DNA of 64,000 nt from Chitinophagales bacterium (GCA_017303455.1 JAFLBM010000002.1:1-64000); one strand, 5' to 3'. Shown: positions 45,555 to 55,577, counted from the stretch's first letter. Translations and numbers: made by a program. The notes: generated by a model from the sequence alone, not told the origin.

Positions 45555-45910
45555 CAGCGGTTAGTTTGGTTGCGAAAAAATGTTTAGCGGAATATCGTCC
45601 GCATCCTTAGGTTAATCCCGGGATAAAGAGTTTTAAAAGGCTAAAAGCTAAGATCGTTTGGAGTGGCTGTTCTCGAGATAGAGGATGTAAAACGGATAAG
45701 AGAACCAAACCTACAAATTTTTATCGTTTTTTTATACTATTCAGGAATTTAATCTTCGTGTTAATCCGGGGCCTGAAATAAGTGGTTTCCCCAGCCGTTT
45801 AGTTTTAGATAAATGCCCTACATTTGCAGCCCCTAAGAAAGCTTAGAGCCAGAAGCTGCGGGCCGCAGGATAAAGCCTCGTAGCTCAAAGTTCATAGCTG
45901 ACTTATAAAC
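45555..45910. other. Intergenic region upstream of tRNA-Leu
   Basis: About 356 bp between the divergent cargo gene and tRNA-Leu. It contains a TAGGTTTG box on the minus strand (45713-45706) without a matching -33 element, and the tRNA-Leu promoter. No further gene or hairpin is evident. Confidence 0.5.
45819..45826 (+). promoter_or_regulatory. Core promoter box (TACATTTG) for tRNA-Leu
   Basis: A perfect TAnnTTTG match about 85 bp before the tRNA. Confidence 0.55.
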
Positions 45911-45992
45911 CCGGATGTGGTGAAATTGGTAGACACGTCAGACTTAGGATCTGATGCCGTAAGGTATGGGGGTTCGAGTCCCTCCATCCGGA
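45911..45992 (+). tRNA. tRNA-Leu (anticodon TAG)
   Basis: Acceptor CCGGATG/CATCCGG, anticodon stem TCAGA/TCTGA with loop CTTAGGA (anticodon TAG), a long variable arm (TGCCGTAAGGTA) as in class II tRNAs, and a T loop TTCGAGT. Discriminator A73; CCA is not encoded. Confidence 0.95.
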
Positions 45993-46008
45993 CTGTGCGA
46001 ATACTGAG

Positions 46009-46075
46009 CAAGGAACAGGGAATTTTGATCGGAAGAAAGTACCGTACTTCCTTATTCGACATTCCCTGTTCCTTG
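46009..46075. repeat. Gene-less palindrome related to the four-helix-bundle element
   Basis: Perfect 15-bp arms CAAGGAACAGGGAAT (46009-46023) and its complement (46061-46075) with an inner GGAAG/CTTCC stem. The right arm read inward matches the element at 42072-42603 through ...GAATAAGGAAGTA. It lies 16 bp after tRNA-Leu and may serve as its terminator. Confidence 0.75.
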
Positions 46076-46106
46076 TTCGTTATTTAAAACTTATTAAATA
46101 TATACA

Positions 46107-47480
46107 ATGGCAACAGTTACAAAAGAAAACATCGGCCTGCTGCATGAAAAGCTGACCGTGAAACTGGAGAAGACCGATTACCTGCCTTCTTTTGAAAAGG
46201 CATTGAAAGAGTACAGTAAAAAAGCCAATATACCCGGCTTCCGTAAAGGAATGGTGCCGGCCGGTCTTATCAAAAAAATGTATGGCCCTTCCCTGTTTAC
46301 TGACGAGGTTCTCCGTTCTGTAGACCGTGAGCTGATCGGCTACCTGGAAACCGATAAGATGGAAATCTTTGCCCAGCCCCTGCCCATGGAAACAGATATA
46401 CGGCAGTTAGACGTGAACAATCCGGCTGATTATGTCTTTCATTTTGAAATAGGGATGAAGCCGGATTTTACTATGGCTGATCTCGGTAAAGCAAAAATCA
46501 CCCGTTATGTAGTAACGGTTACAGAGGAGATGCTGGACAATGAAGTGACCCGCCTGCAAAACCGTTATGGCAATATGACGGATAAAGAAGCGGCAGAAAC
46601 AGAAGAGAATGTTCTCAATGTTGTTTTCACAGAAACAGATGCTGCGGGTGCTGAAGTGGAAGGCGGTATTAAAAAAGATAATTCGCTGCTGGTAAAATAT
46701 TTTTCAGATGCTTACCGCAAAAACCTGATCGGCAAAAAAGCAGGTGATATTTTCAATGTGCAGTTAAAAACTGCTTTTGATGAAAAAGAAAGAGAATGGA
46801 TCATCAGCGATCTTGGGTTAAAAGAAGATGCGACTGCGGCTGACAAGTATTTCAATATCGCCATCACCAAAGTGGGTTTGCTGGAAAAAAGAGAGTTGAA
46901 CGAAGATTTTTTCAACCAGCTTTATCCCGGCCAGGAAATAAAGACCGAGGCTGATTTCAAAAATAAGATCAAAGAAGAAATCAGTGCTTACTGGAATGGC
47001 CAGGCCCGCAACCAGATACATGACCAGGTATTTCATCAATTAGTAGATCATACCAAGATTGATTTTCCTGAAGACTTTCTGAAAAAATGGGTGAAGACAC
47101 AGGGTGAAGCGGCAAAAACAGATGAAGAGGTAGAAAAAGAATTCCCTGCTTTCCTGAGCCAGTTGAAATGGACACTTATTTCTGACAAAATTGTTAATGA
47201 GAACGGCATTAAGGTAGAGCCTGATGAGATCAGGGCTTTTGCCAAACAACAATTGTTCAGCTATATGGGCGGTGCCAACCTGAGCGATGACCAGCCCTGG
47301 GTAAACGATTACGTTGAAAAAATGATGAAAGACAGGAAATTTGTGGAAGATTCCTATACCCGCATACAGACACAGAAGATATTTGAGTGGACCGAAACAC
47401 AGGTGAATCCTTCTGACAAAGATATCAGTGCAGAAGAGTTCACGAAAATGGCAGAGGCGCATCAGCACCATCATCATTAA
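46107..47480 (+). CDS. tig: Trigger factor
   Basis: A 457-residue ribosome-associated chaperone. The N-terminal ribosome-binding domain contains IPGFRKGMVP, the signature region. A divergent PPIase-like middle (about 150-260) and a long helical C-terminal domain follow. The protein ends in a natural histidine-rich tail (HQHHHH). The clpP-clpP-clpX genes come next, the usual chaperone-protease order. Confidence 0.94.
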   Translation: MATVTKENIGLLHEKLTVKLEKTDYLPSFEKALKEYSKKANIPGFRKGMVPAGLIKKMYGPSLFTDEVLRSVDRELIGYLETDKMEIFAQPLPMETDIRQLDVNNPADYVFHFEIGMKPDFTMADLGKAKITRYVVTVTEEMLDNEVTRLQNRYGNMTDKEAAETEENVLNVVFTETDAAGAEVEGGIKKDNSLLVKYFSDAYRKNLIGKKAGDIFNVQLKTAFDEKEREWIISDLGLKEDATAADKYFNIAITKVGLLEKRELNEDFFNQLYPGQEIKTEADFKNKIKEEISAYWNGQARNQIHDQVFHQLVDHTKIDFPEDFLKKWVKTQGEAAKTDEEVEKEFPAFLSQLKWTLISDKIVNENGIKVEPDEIRAFAKQQLFSYMGGANLSDDQPWVNDYVEKMMKDRKFVEDSYTRIQTQKIFEWTETQVNPSDKDISAEEFTKMAEAHQHHHH

Positions 47481-47485
47481 GTAAG

Positions 47486-47560
47486 GTTGACAGGTTAATT
47501 TGTTTGAAGGTTGATATGGACTAAAAATCATGTCAACCTTTTTCTTTTTACCCTGTCAAC
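47486..47560 (+). terminator. Terminator and nested inverted repeat after tig
   Basis: The inner stem AAGGTTGATATG (47507-47518) pairs with CATGTCAACCTT (47529-47540) with one G-U pair and runs into T-rich sequence. Outer arms GTTGACAGG (47486-47494) and CCTGTCAAC (47552-47560) also pair perfectly. Confidence 0.75.
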
Positions 47561-47727
47561 TACTAAAATAAGCCAACTTGTCACCAATTTTGCAGTTACG
47601 GCATTTGGACGGATATTTGATGATCAGGAAGAAAAGTTGACCCGTTGAAAGGTTGAAAAGATTAGCAAATTCTCTCTGCCTTTTACTTATTAACTTACCA
47701 GCCTGTTAACATATTAACTTAATACCC

Positions 47728-48420
<693 letters not shown>

Positions 48421-48455
48421 TTTCCCCAATCATAAATCAAGAAATTTAATCTATC

Positions 48456-49088
48456 ATGAACCGCAAGAATTTTTTATACAACGACTGGAAAATGGACGAT
48501 GAGGAAGAAAAAGAGAGAGAAGACAAGAGAGATGACCTGGTGATGCTGAATAAAAAACTGGAGAAATACTTCTTTGAAAAAAGAGCCGTGTACCTATGGG
48601 GTGTGGTGGATGATAAATCGGCCCGTGAAGTAACCACTAAATTATTATTGCTGGATGCGGATAAGCCCGGAGAAGAGATCAGGTTTTTCATCAACAGCCC
48701 GGGTGGTGTAGTCACCAGTGGTATGGTGATGTATGATACCATGAAAATGCTGAAGAGCCCGATCAGTACTATCTGTATGGGACTGGCAGCTTCTATGGGC
48801 AGCATTTTATTGAGCGGTGGTGTAAAGGGTCGTCGTTTTATTTACCCGCATGGGGAAGTAATGATCCACCAACCTTCTTTGGGCGGACATATCCAGGGGG
48901 TAAGTGCCGACCTGGAGATACAGGCCAAACAAACCCGCCGGGTAAAAGAGATCGGGGCGAAGATACTGGCCGACAATTGTGGGAAAACCGTTGCCCAGAT
49001 CATGAAGGACTTTGACCGTGATTACTGGATGGATGCCAAAGAGGCCATCGATTATGGTATTGTGGACGGCCTCCTGGAAAAGCTCTAA
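48456..49088 (+). CDS. clpP: ATP-dependent Clp protease proteolytic subunit (second copy)
   Basis: A 210-residue ClpP paralogue with Ser113 (LAASMGS), His138 (VMIHQP) and Asp189 (FDRD). Its N-terminus is unusual: a 25-residue, strongly acidic stretch ([14 protein letters not shown]) before the fold. It starts 35 bp after the first copy stops, so the two are likely co-transcribed. A terminator separates it from clpX. Confidence 0.92.
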   Translation: MNRKNFLYNDWKMDDEEEKEREDKRDDLVMLNKKLEKYFFEKRAVYLWGVVDDKSAREVTTKLLLLDADKPGEEIRFFINSPGGVVTSGMVMYDTMKMLKSPISTICMGLAASMGSILLSGGVKGRRFIYPHGEVMIHQPSLGGHIQGVSADLEIQAKQTRRVKEIGAKILADNCGKTVAQIMKDFDRDYWMDAKEAIDYGIVDGLLEKL

Positions 49089-49129
49089 ATCCTTAACAAG
49101 TAAGAGTTTAACCCTAAATAAAGAAATAA

Positions 49130-49155
49130 AACCGTCTGTATCAGGACGGTTTTTT
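49130..49155 (+). terminator. Terminator between clpP and clpX
   Basis: Stem AACCGTC/GACGGTT followed by a T run whose last base is the first base of the clpX promoter box. Confidence 0.85.
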
Positions 49156-49162
49156 ACTTTTG
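49155..49162 (+). promoter_or_regulatory. Core promoter box (TACTTTTG) for clpX
   Basis: A perfect TAnnTTTG match overlapping the end of the preceding terminator, 41 bp before the clpX ATG. Confidence 0.55.
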
Positions 49163-49203
49163 TATGTTACGATTGCGTTAGTAATTCGTTATACCTATCA
49201 GAA

Positions 49204-50445
49204 ATGGCAAAAAACCCTTTACACTGTTCATTCTGCGGCCGCAGCCGTGATGAGGTCAAGATCCTTATCGCCGGCCAGGAAGGACATATTTGTGAAAACT
49301 GCGTGGAACATGCCCGGGAGATCATCGACCAGGAATTAATGGTCCGGGACGAAAAAACCCCTGCTGCTTTTAAGCTCACGGTCAAAAAACCGATGGAGAT
49401 CAAAAAATTCCTGGACGAGTATGTGATTGGCCAGGATGATGCCAAAAAAGTATTGGCCGTCGCCGTTTACAATCACTACAAAAGATTACAGCAAAAAGCA
49501 AATGATACACCTGTTAATGATGTGGAGATCGAGAAGAGCAATATCATCATGGTAGGTGAAACAGGAACCGGTAAGACCCTGCTGGCAAAAAGTATTGCCC
49601 GGATGCTGAATGTTCCCTTCACCATTGTGGATGCGACTGTTTTTACTGAAGCCGGTTATGTGGGTGAGGATGTGGAAAGTATCCTGACAAGACTTTTACA
49701 GGTTTGTAATTATGATGTAACTGCTGCTGAACGTGGCATCGTTTATATTGACGAAATCGATAAGATTGCCCGTAAGGGAGATAACCCTTCCATTACCCGT
49801 GATGTAAGTGGTGAAGGTGTGCAGCAGGGAATGCTGAAACTGCTGGAAGGGACGGATGTGCTGGTGCCTCCGCAGGGCGGTCGTAAGCATCCCGAACAAA
49901 AACTCATCAAGATCAATACACAGAATATATTGTTTATCTGCGGTGGTGCCTTTGATGGTATTGACAGGATCATTGCCCGAAGGGTACAAACCAATACCAT
50001 CGGTTTCAATGTGGATAAGGACCTGCAGGAAAGCATGAAGAAGAACCTGCTTCGTTATGTGAATCCGACAGACCTGAAAACATTTGGCCTGATCCCTGAA
50101 TTGCTGGGACGTTTGCCGGTTGTGACTCATCTTGATCCATTAGATGCGAGTACACTCAGGGCTATCCTTACAGAACCCAAGAACGCATTGGTCAAGCAAT
50201 ATAAGCGGCTTTTTGAACTCGAAGGTATTCACCTGACCATCGAAGATGAAGTACTGGACTTCATGGTGGAAAAAGCCGTTGAATATAAACTGGGCGCAAG
50301 GGGCTTAAGAAGTATTTGTGAAGGTATCCTTACTGATGCGATGTTTGAATTGCCCTCTACCAAAGAGACCAGTTTTGCACTGACTGCAGAATACGCCAAA
50401 CGTAAGTTTGATAAGAGCAAACTGAGCCTGTTGAAAGTAGCCTAA
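49204..50445 (+). CDS. clpX: ATP-dependent Clp protease ATP-binding subunit ClpX
   Basis: A 413-residue AAA+ unfoldase. The ATG at 49204 gives [14 protein letters not shown], the canonical start with the zinc-binding domain (Cys pairs at about 8/11 and 30/33). The longer open frame upstream crosses the terminator and promoter and is not used. The Walker A motif is [10 protein letters not shown], Walker B is YIDEIDKIA, and the pore loop is GYVGED. The C-terminal domain has [10 protein letters not shown]. Feeds substrates to the ClpP subunits encoded upstream. Confidence 0.97.
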   Translation: MAKNPLHCSFCGRSRDEVKILIAGQEGHICENCVEHAREIIDQELMVRDEKTPAAFKLTVKKPMEIKKFLDEYVIGQDDAKKVLAVAVYNHYKRLQQKANDTPVNDVEIEKSNIIMVGETGTGKTLLAKSIARMLNVPFTIVDATVFTEAGYVGEDVESILTRLLQVCNYDVTAAERGIVYIDEIDKIARKGDNPSITRDVSGEGVQQGMLKLLEGTDVLVPPQGGRKHPEQKLIKINTQNILFICGGAFDGIDRIIARRVQTNTIGFNVDKDLQESMKKNLLRYVNPTDLKTFGLIPELLGRLPVVTHLDPLDASTLRAILTEPKNALVKQYKRLFELEGIHLTIEDEVLDFMVEKAVEYKLGARGLRSICEGILTDAMFELPSTKETSFALTAEYAKRKFDKSKLSLLKVA

Positions 50446-50449
50446 AGAA

Positions 50450-50524
50450 GTTTAAAAAGTTTCACAGTTGAAAAGGTTTAAGAAGTTATGTTTGTAACTT
50501 CTTAAACCTTTTGAATTTTTAAAC
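50450..50524. repeat. Long hairpin after clpX
   Basis: Perfect 18-bp arms AAAAGGTTTAAGAAGTTA (50471-50488) and the complement (50495-50512) surround a 6-nt loop. Outer arms GTTTAAAAA/TTTTTAAAC (50450-50458 with 50516-50524) also pair. It starts 4 bp after the clpX stop and can act as a bidirectional terminator. Confidence 0.8.
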
Positions 50525-50541
50525 CTGTTAAAAACAACAGC

Positions 50542-50685
50542 ATGCAAGAGTTAATTGAAAAATTAAAGGCTGAAGCCGGCCTGACAGATGAACAGGCAAA
50601 AAAAGCCATTGAAACGATCAAAGGCTTTGTAGTTGAAAAATTTCCGATGCTGGAAGGTGCCGTGAATAATGTGTTTGGAGGATAG
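50542..50685 (+). CDS. Small helical protein of 47 residues
   Basis: Read directly from the sequence: MQELIEKLKAEAGLTDEQA, two helices, then FPMLEGAVNNVFGG at the C-terminus. The pattern (LT-D-E-Q-A-x-K-A-I-x-T-I-K) resembles short conserved Bacteroidota proteins of unknown function. It lies after the hairpin that follows clpX and ends 6 bp from a convergent small lipoprotein gene. Confidence 0.7.
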   Translation: MQELIEKLKAEAGLTDEQAKKAIETIKGFVVEKFPMLEGAVNNVFGG

Positions 50686-50691
50686 ACCCGT

Positions 50692-50817
50692 TTATTTGAT
50701 CACACCACATTTCTTTCCTCGCGGGTGGTTAGCCGCTTCGTAAGGTGTAAAACTGCGGGCACAACTTTCAAAAATAACAATAATGATCAGCAGGGCAATT
50801 ACAATTCTTGTCTTCAT
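50692..50817 (-). CDS. Small lipoprotein-like protein of 41 residues
   Basis: Read directly from the sequence: MKTRIVIALL, a hydrophobic stretch, then FESCARSFTPYEAANHPRG and KKCGVIK. The Cys after the hydrophobic stretch could be lipidated, although FES is an unusual lipobox. The mature peptide would be about 22 residues. Similar tiny lipoproteins occur in Bacteroidota; their function is unknown. Confidence 0.65.
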   Translation of the reverse strand: MKTRIVIALLIIIVIFESCARSFTPYEAANHPRGKKCGVIK

Positions 50818-50935
50818 AGTTAGCAGATTATTAAGACATGAAAGTAATATTCCTTATTGATAAAGTAAGGATAGAATCCCTACTGAAATACCCTGTTCGG
50901 GCAAAGGATTTTTACCTGTTCAGGAACGGGCATAT

Positions 50936-51952
50936 TTACTGACGTAATACCTGCTCTATATTGTATAGTTCATCGTGGGTAAAATCCATGTTTTTTAAAG
51001 CATTCGCATTCTCATTTAGCTGGGCTGTTGAACTGGCACCCACAAGTACCGATGTAATTCTTTCGTCTTTTAATAACCATGCAATAGCCATTTGTGCCAA
51101 GGATTGCCCTCTTTTCATTGCGATCTCATTTAATTTCCTTGACTGCTCAATTTTAGCAGCTGAAATATCATTTTGACTGATCGCTCCGTTAGAAAGCCCC
51201 CTGCCAACTCTTGACGCTGCAGGGATAGTTTCCAGGTATTTATCAGTCAGTAGGCCCTGGGCCAGGGGAGAAAAAGCAATGCATCCAATACCCTCTTCTC
51301 CCAGGATATCAAGAACTGATTTATTTACAACTGCATTGGGTTGCTCAATCCACCTGTCGTACATGGAATAACGGGGTTGATGAATAAGGCAGGGCGTACC
51401 AAGACTTTTTAAGATGGCAATTGCCTTTGTGGTTTGTTCAGCATCATAACTGGAAATACCGGCATACAGGGCTTTCCCGGATCGGACGATCTGATCCAGC
51501 GTCATCATGGTTTCCTCCAGCGGCGTATTAGGATCAAACCGGTGAGAATAGAAAATATCTACATAGTCAACCCCTATTCTTTTCAAACTCTGATCAAGAC
51601 TGGCGATTAAATACTTCCGGGAACCCCATTCGCCATAAGGGCCTGGCCACATATAGTAACCCGCTTTAGATGAAATGATCATCTCATCCCTGTAAGGGCG
51701 CAAATCCTGTTTAAATATTTTACCAAAATTTATTTCTGCTTCACCCGCAGGTGGCCCGTAATTATTGGCCAGATCAAAATGGGTGATGCCGCAGTCAAAA
51801 GCGCTGAAAATGATTTGTTGCATGTTGGCAAAATCATCCATATCGCCGAAGTTGTGCCATAAACCTAATGAGATGACAGGCAATAATAATCCGCTTTTAC
51901 CGCAACGCTTATACTTCATGTCATCGTAGCGGGCTGCTGAAGCTGTATACAT
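50936..51952 (-). CDS. Aldo/keto reductase (YghZ/Gpr-like)
   Basis: A 338-residue NADPH-dependent reductase. The start giving MYTASAARYDD is chosen because it aligns with the YghZ start; an ATG eight codons upstream is less likely. The motif KYKRCGKSGLLLPVISLGLW with HNFGD and the catalytic set (Asp and Tyr in FDLANNYG, Lys in SSKAGY, His in YSHRFD) are all present. In E. coli YghZ reduces L-glyceraldehyde 3-phosphate and methylglyoxal; the same is plausible here. Confidence 0.9.
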   Translation of the reverse strand: MYTASAARYDDMKYKRCGKSGLLLPVISLGLWHNFGDMDDFANMQQIIFSAFDCGITHFDLANNYGPPAGEAEINFGKIFKQDLRPYRDEMIISSKAGYYMWPGPYGEWGSRKYLIASLDQSLKRIGVDYVDIFYSHRFDPNTPLEETMMTLDQIVRSGKALYAGISSYDAEQTTKAIAILKSLGTPCLIHQPRYSMYDRWIEQPNAVVNKSVLDILGEEGIGCIAFSPLAQGLLTDKYLETIPAASRVGRGLSNGAISQNDISAAKIEQSRKLNEIAMKRGQSLAQMAIAWLLKDERITSVLVGASSTAQLNENANALKNMDFTHDELYNIEQVLRQ

Positions 51953-52099
51953 TTTATTCCTCTTTAAGTACAACAATATTACATCAAGTACATTTATAAA
52001 TACTGGTAAGGGGCTGCCTGTTTAAAAAAGAAAAAAATGCCCCAAAGAATTCTGGGAAAGTTACAGTGATGGCAACAGGATATTCATCTGACAGGACAT

Positions 52100-52127
52100 G
52101 AAAAATCCCGGCCTTCAGCCGGGATTT
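52100..52127 (-). terminator. Terminator of nrdJ
   Basis: Perfect 10-bp stem AAATCCCGGC/GCCGGGATTT with a 5-nt loop and a T run on the minus strand, about 50 bp after the nrdJ stop. Confidence 0.85.
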
Positions 52128-52178
52128 GAATTAATGGGTACCTTCTTTATGGTGGTTTTTCCGTCCTTACAACATTAT

Positions 52179-55100
52179 TTAGCTGCACCCGCCCTGGTTA
52201 CCACAGTTCAAACATTTATAACAAGTGCCGCTGCGCATCATGATATGACCGCATACATTACAGGCCGGTGCATCACTCTGCATATTCTTGGCAGCAGCGT
52301 TAATAGCATCCATCCCTGCATCTGCCTTTACAGTTTGTGCTGTCCGCTGGTTCTTTACGGGCTGAGGTGTTACCGAACCTGATGATGGTGTGATGCGGAC
52401 ACTTGACAATTCCTGTTCTTTGGCATATTCTAAACCGTTGGAGGGAATTTCATCCCACTCGTCTGCACCGGTATTCATTACCTCAGGCTTGTCCAGTACA
52501 TGGACAAGATCAGTACGCCCCAGGTATTCATAACCCAGAACACGGAAGATGAAGTCAACCAATGAAGTGGTTGATTTAATATTCGGATGCTCTACAAAAC
52601 CGGATGGATCAAATCTTGTGAAAGCAAATTTGTCAACAAACTCTTCTAACGGAACTCCATACTGCAAACCAATAGAAATGGAGATAGCGAAGCAATTCAT
52701 CATACTGCGCATGGTAGCACCTTCTTTCGCCATATCAATAAATATCTCCCCTAATGTGCCATCGCCATATTCACCAGTACGTAAGAAGATAGCCTGCCCG
52801 TTGATCTTTGCTTTTTGTGTAAAGCCACGACGCTTGGCTGGTAATGCACGGCGTTCTACAATGCTGGCCAGCTTACGCTTCAGCTTGGTATCAGGAGAAG
52901 CCTGTACTCTTTTTTGTACTTCTTCCAATAATTCTTCAACAGTCAGTTTGCCCAGGTCAACAATGTTGCTGCTATTATCCACGGCCGACAGTCCACTGTC
53001 CGCGGTGGCCTTACTGTCGTCTGTGGTCTGCTGACTGTCGTCTTTCTTCTTTTTATCAGACTTATTGCTGAGTGGTTGAGACAATTTAGAGCCGTCACGA
53101 TACAAGGCATTTGCTTTCAAACCCAATTTCCAGCTAAGCAGGTACGCATCTGCAATTTCTTCCACTTTTGCTTCGTGCGGCAGGTTAATTGTTTTTGAAA
53201 TAGCACCGCTGATGAATGGTTGTGTTGCACCCATCATGCGGATATGACCGTGTGCATGGATATAACGCTGACCTTTAGGACCGCATTTATTCGCACAATC
53301 AAATACAGGCAAATGCTCCTCTTTCAGCAATGGTGCACCTTCCAGCATCATCGTACCGCATACATAATCATTGGCTGCTTCAATTTGTTCATCACTGAAC
53401 CCTAAAGCTTCCAGCAAGCTCCACTCAAAATCATTGTATTGCTCAGGTGTGAAGCCAAGACGTTGCAGGCACTCTTCACCTAACGTATATTTATTAAATA
53501 CAAAACCAATTTCAAAAGCAGTTAATGCTGCCGCATCCAACCGTTTGATCTCATCAGCGATAAATCCTTTTTCACTCAATGTTTGATGATTGATGAAGGG
53601 AGCACCGGCAAAGGAGGCAGAACCTGTGGCATATTTAATGATGGCTTCTGATTCTTTTGTTGAATACCCTAAGTTCTTCAGTGCAGCCGGCACAGACTGG
53701 TTGATGATCTTGAAATAACCACCACCCGACAATTTTTTAAACTTCACCAATGCAAAATCAGGCTCAACACCGGTAGTATCACAATCCATTACCAACCCGA
53801 TCGTTCCCGTTGGTGCAATAACGGTTGCCTGTGCATTCCTGTAACCATATTTCTCTCCCATTTCCACGGCATCATCCCATGCTTTGCAGGCAGCTTTCAA
53901 TAAGTAGTCAGGGCAATATTTTGCTTTGATCCCCATTGGCTTCAAACTCAGGTTCTCATACTCATCGGCATCATAAGCAGCAAGACGATGGTTACGCATT
54001 ACCCGCATCATGTGATGTTTGTTCTCTTCATATCTCGGGAATGCACCCAGCGCCTGGGCCATCTCCGCAGATGTTTTATACGCAATACCGGTCATGATCG
54101 CAGTGATCGCACCGGCGATACCTCTTGCTTCTTCACTGTCATAAGGAATACCGCTCACCATAAGCATAGTGCCAAGGTTGGCATATCCCAATCCTAATGT
54201 TCTGTATTCGTAGCTCAGTTGCGCCACTTCTTTGGAAGGAAACTGCGCCATCAATACAGATATTTCTAAAACAACCGTCCACAAACGGCAGTTGTATTCA
54301 TATCCTGTTACATCAAACTGGTTGGTTTCTGTATCGAAGAACTTCATCAGGTTGGCAGATGCCAGGTTGCAGGCTGTATTATCCAGGAACATATACTCAG
54401 AGCAGGGATTAGAAGCCCTGATCTCTCCACCTTCCGGGCAAGTATGCCATTCGTTGATAGTGGTGTTATATTGTGTCCCCGGGTCAGCACAACGCCATGC
54501 AGCATAAGAAACCTGGTTCCATAACTCACGGGCGGGAATTTTTTTCATTACCCGGCCGTCCATTCTTCCTTTCAATTCCCAATCACCGTCTTCTGCCAAT
54601 ACTTTGAAGAATTCGTTAGGGATACGAATGGAGTTATTTGAGTTTTGTCCGCTTACTGTTCTGTAGGCTTCATCTTCATAACCGGAAGGATAACCGGCAG
54701 CGATCAGGGCACCCACCTTCTTTTCTTCTTCTACTTTCCAGTTGATGAATTCAACGATCTCAGGATGGTCAAGATCCAAACAAACCATTTTAGCAGCACG
54801 ACGGGTAGTGCCGCCCGATTTTATCGCACCAGCAGCCCTGTCACCTATCTTGAGGAAGCTCATCAAGCCAGATGATGTGCCACCACCACTTAATTTTTCA
54901 CCGGCACCACGCAGGTTAGAATAGTTCGTACCAACACCTGAGCCGTATTTGAAAATTCTTGCTTCACGAACCCAGAGGTCCATGATACCGCCTTCGTTTA
55001 CCAGGTCATCATCCACACTCAGGATGAAGCAGGCATGCGGCTGCGGACGTTCATATGCATTCTGTGATTTTTTTAATTGCCCGTCGGTCTGGTCTACATA

Positions 55101-55577
55101 GTAATGGCCCTGCGGTTTGCCTGTAATGCCATACACTTCATGCAAACCGGTATTGAACCATTGTGGTGAATTGGGTACACACATTTGATTCAATATCGAG
55201 TACACCAGCTCCTCGTAGAAAACCTGTGCATCTTTCTCCCCGGCGAAGTACCCATACCGCTCACCCCATACTCTCCAGCAATGCGCCAGGCGATGAGCCA
55301 CCTGTTTAGCAGAAGTTTCTCTTCCAAGGCTGCCATCGGGTTGTGGCACACCTGCTTTACGAAAATATTTTTGGGCTAAAATGTCGGTGGCGATCTGGCT
55401 CCATTGTTTGGGCACTTCCACGTTGTTCATCTCGAATACCACTTCTCCGGATGGGTTACGGATCACTGAGGTACGGTAATCATACTCGAACTGGTCATAT
55501 ACATTCACATCCTCACGGGTGAAGCGACGACTAAACTGCAAACCGCTTGTGGCGGATGCCTGCTTCTTATTTGCCAT
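52179..55577 (-). CDS. nrdJ: Adenosylcobalamin-dependent ribonucleotide reductase
   Basis: A class II reductase of about 1132 residues that makes dNTP precursors using B12 rather than an oxygen-dependent radical subunit. The ATG giving MANKKQASA is chosen over one 39 bp upstream that lies close to the promoter. Visible features are the N-terminal reductase fold with CVPNSPQWFNTG, the substrate loop ASNPCSEYMFLDN and VIAPTGTIG in the barrel. A Cys-rich C-terminal zinc-ribbon-like tail (CNVCGHIM...CYKCLNCG) also follows. Residues ~845-867, rich in Ser/Asp/Thr, are encoded by a palindromic repeat and sit in a linker. The window also encodes a cobalamin adenosyltransferase. Confidence 0.96.
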   Translation of the reverse strand: MANKKQASATSGLQFSRRFTREDVNVYDQFEYDYRTSVIRNPSGEVVFEMNNVEVPKQWSQIATDILAQKYFRKAGVPQPDGSLGRETSAKQVAHRLAHCWRVWGERYGYFAGEKDAQVFYEELVYSILNQMCVPNSPQWFNTGLHEVYGITGKPQGHYYVDQTDGQLKKSQNAYERPQPHACFILSVDDDLVNEGGIMDLWVREARIFKYGSGVGTNYSNLRGAGEKLSGGGTSSGLMSFLKIGDRAAGAIKSGGTTRRAAKMVCLDLDHPEIVEFINWKVEEEKKVGALIAAGYPSGYEDEAYRTVSGQNSNNSIRIPNEFFKVLAEDGDWELKGRMDGRVMKKIPARELWNQVSYAAWRCADPGTQYNTTINEWHTCPEGGEIRASNPCSEYMFLDNTACNLASANLMKFFDTETNQFDVTGYEYNCRLWTVVLEISVLMAQFPSKEVAQLSYEYRTLGLGYANLGTMLMVSGIPYDSEEARGIAGAITAIMTGIAYKTSAEMAQALGAFPRYEENKHHMMRVMRNHRLAAYDADEYENLSLKPMGIKAKYCPDYLLKAACKAWDDAVEMGEKYGYRNAQATVIAPTGTIGLVMDCDTTGVEPDFALVKFKKLSGGGYFKIINQSVPAALKNLGYSTKESEAIIKYATGSASFAGAPFINHQTLSEKGFIADEIKRLDAAALTAFEIGFVFNKYTLGEECLQRLGFTPEQYNDFEWSLLEALGFSDEQIEAANDYVCGTMMLEGAPLLKEEHLPVFDCANKCGPKGQRYIHAHGHIRMMGATQPFISGAISKTINLPHEAKVEEIADAYLLSWKLGLKANALYRDGSKLSQPLSNKSDKKKKDDSQQTTDDSKATADSGLSAVDNSSNIVDLGKLTVEELLEEVQKRVQASPDTKLKRKLASIVERRALPAKRRGFTQKAKINGQAIFLRTGEYGDGTLGEIFIDMAKEGATMRSMMNCFAISISIGLQYGVPLEEFVDKFAFTRFDPSGFVEHPNIKSTTSLVDFIFRVLGYEYLGRTDLVHVLDKPEVMNTGADEWDEIPSNGLEYAKEQELSSVRITPSSGSVTPQPVKNQRTAQTVKADAGMDAINAAAKNMQSDAPACNVCGHIMMRSGTCYKCLNCGNQGGCS
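52979..53043. repeat. Palindromic and direct repeats in the nrdJ linker
   Basis: GACAGT-CC-ACTGTC (52987-53000) is flanked by CCAC (52979) and GTGG (53005), and ACTGTCGTCT occurs at 53013 and 53034. Together they encode a low-complexity insertion in NrdJ. Confidence 0.7.

Noticed and set aside
47440..47480. Histidine run at the end of trigger factor as an artificial tag.
   Set aside because: It is encoded with mixed His codons (cat/cac) in a natural genomic context and fits metal-rich C-terminal tails seen in other chaperones.
49012..49203. An upstream extension of clpX overlapping clpP.
   Set aside because: It would cross the terminator and promoter between the genes; the canonical ClpX start is at 49204.
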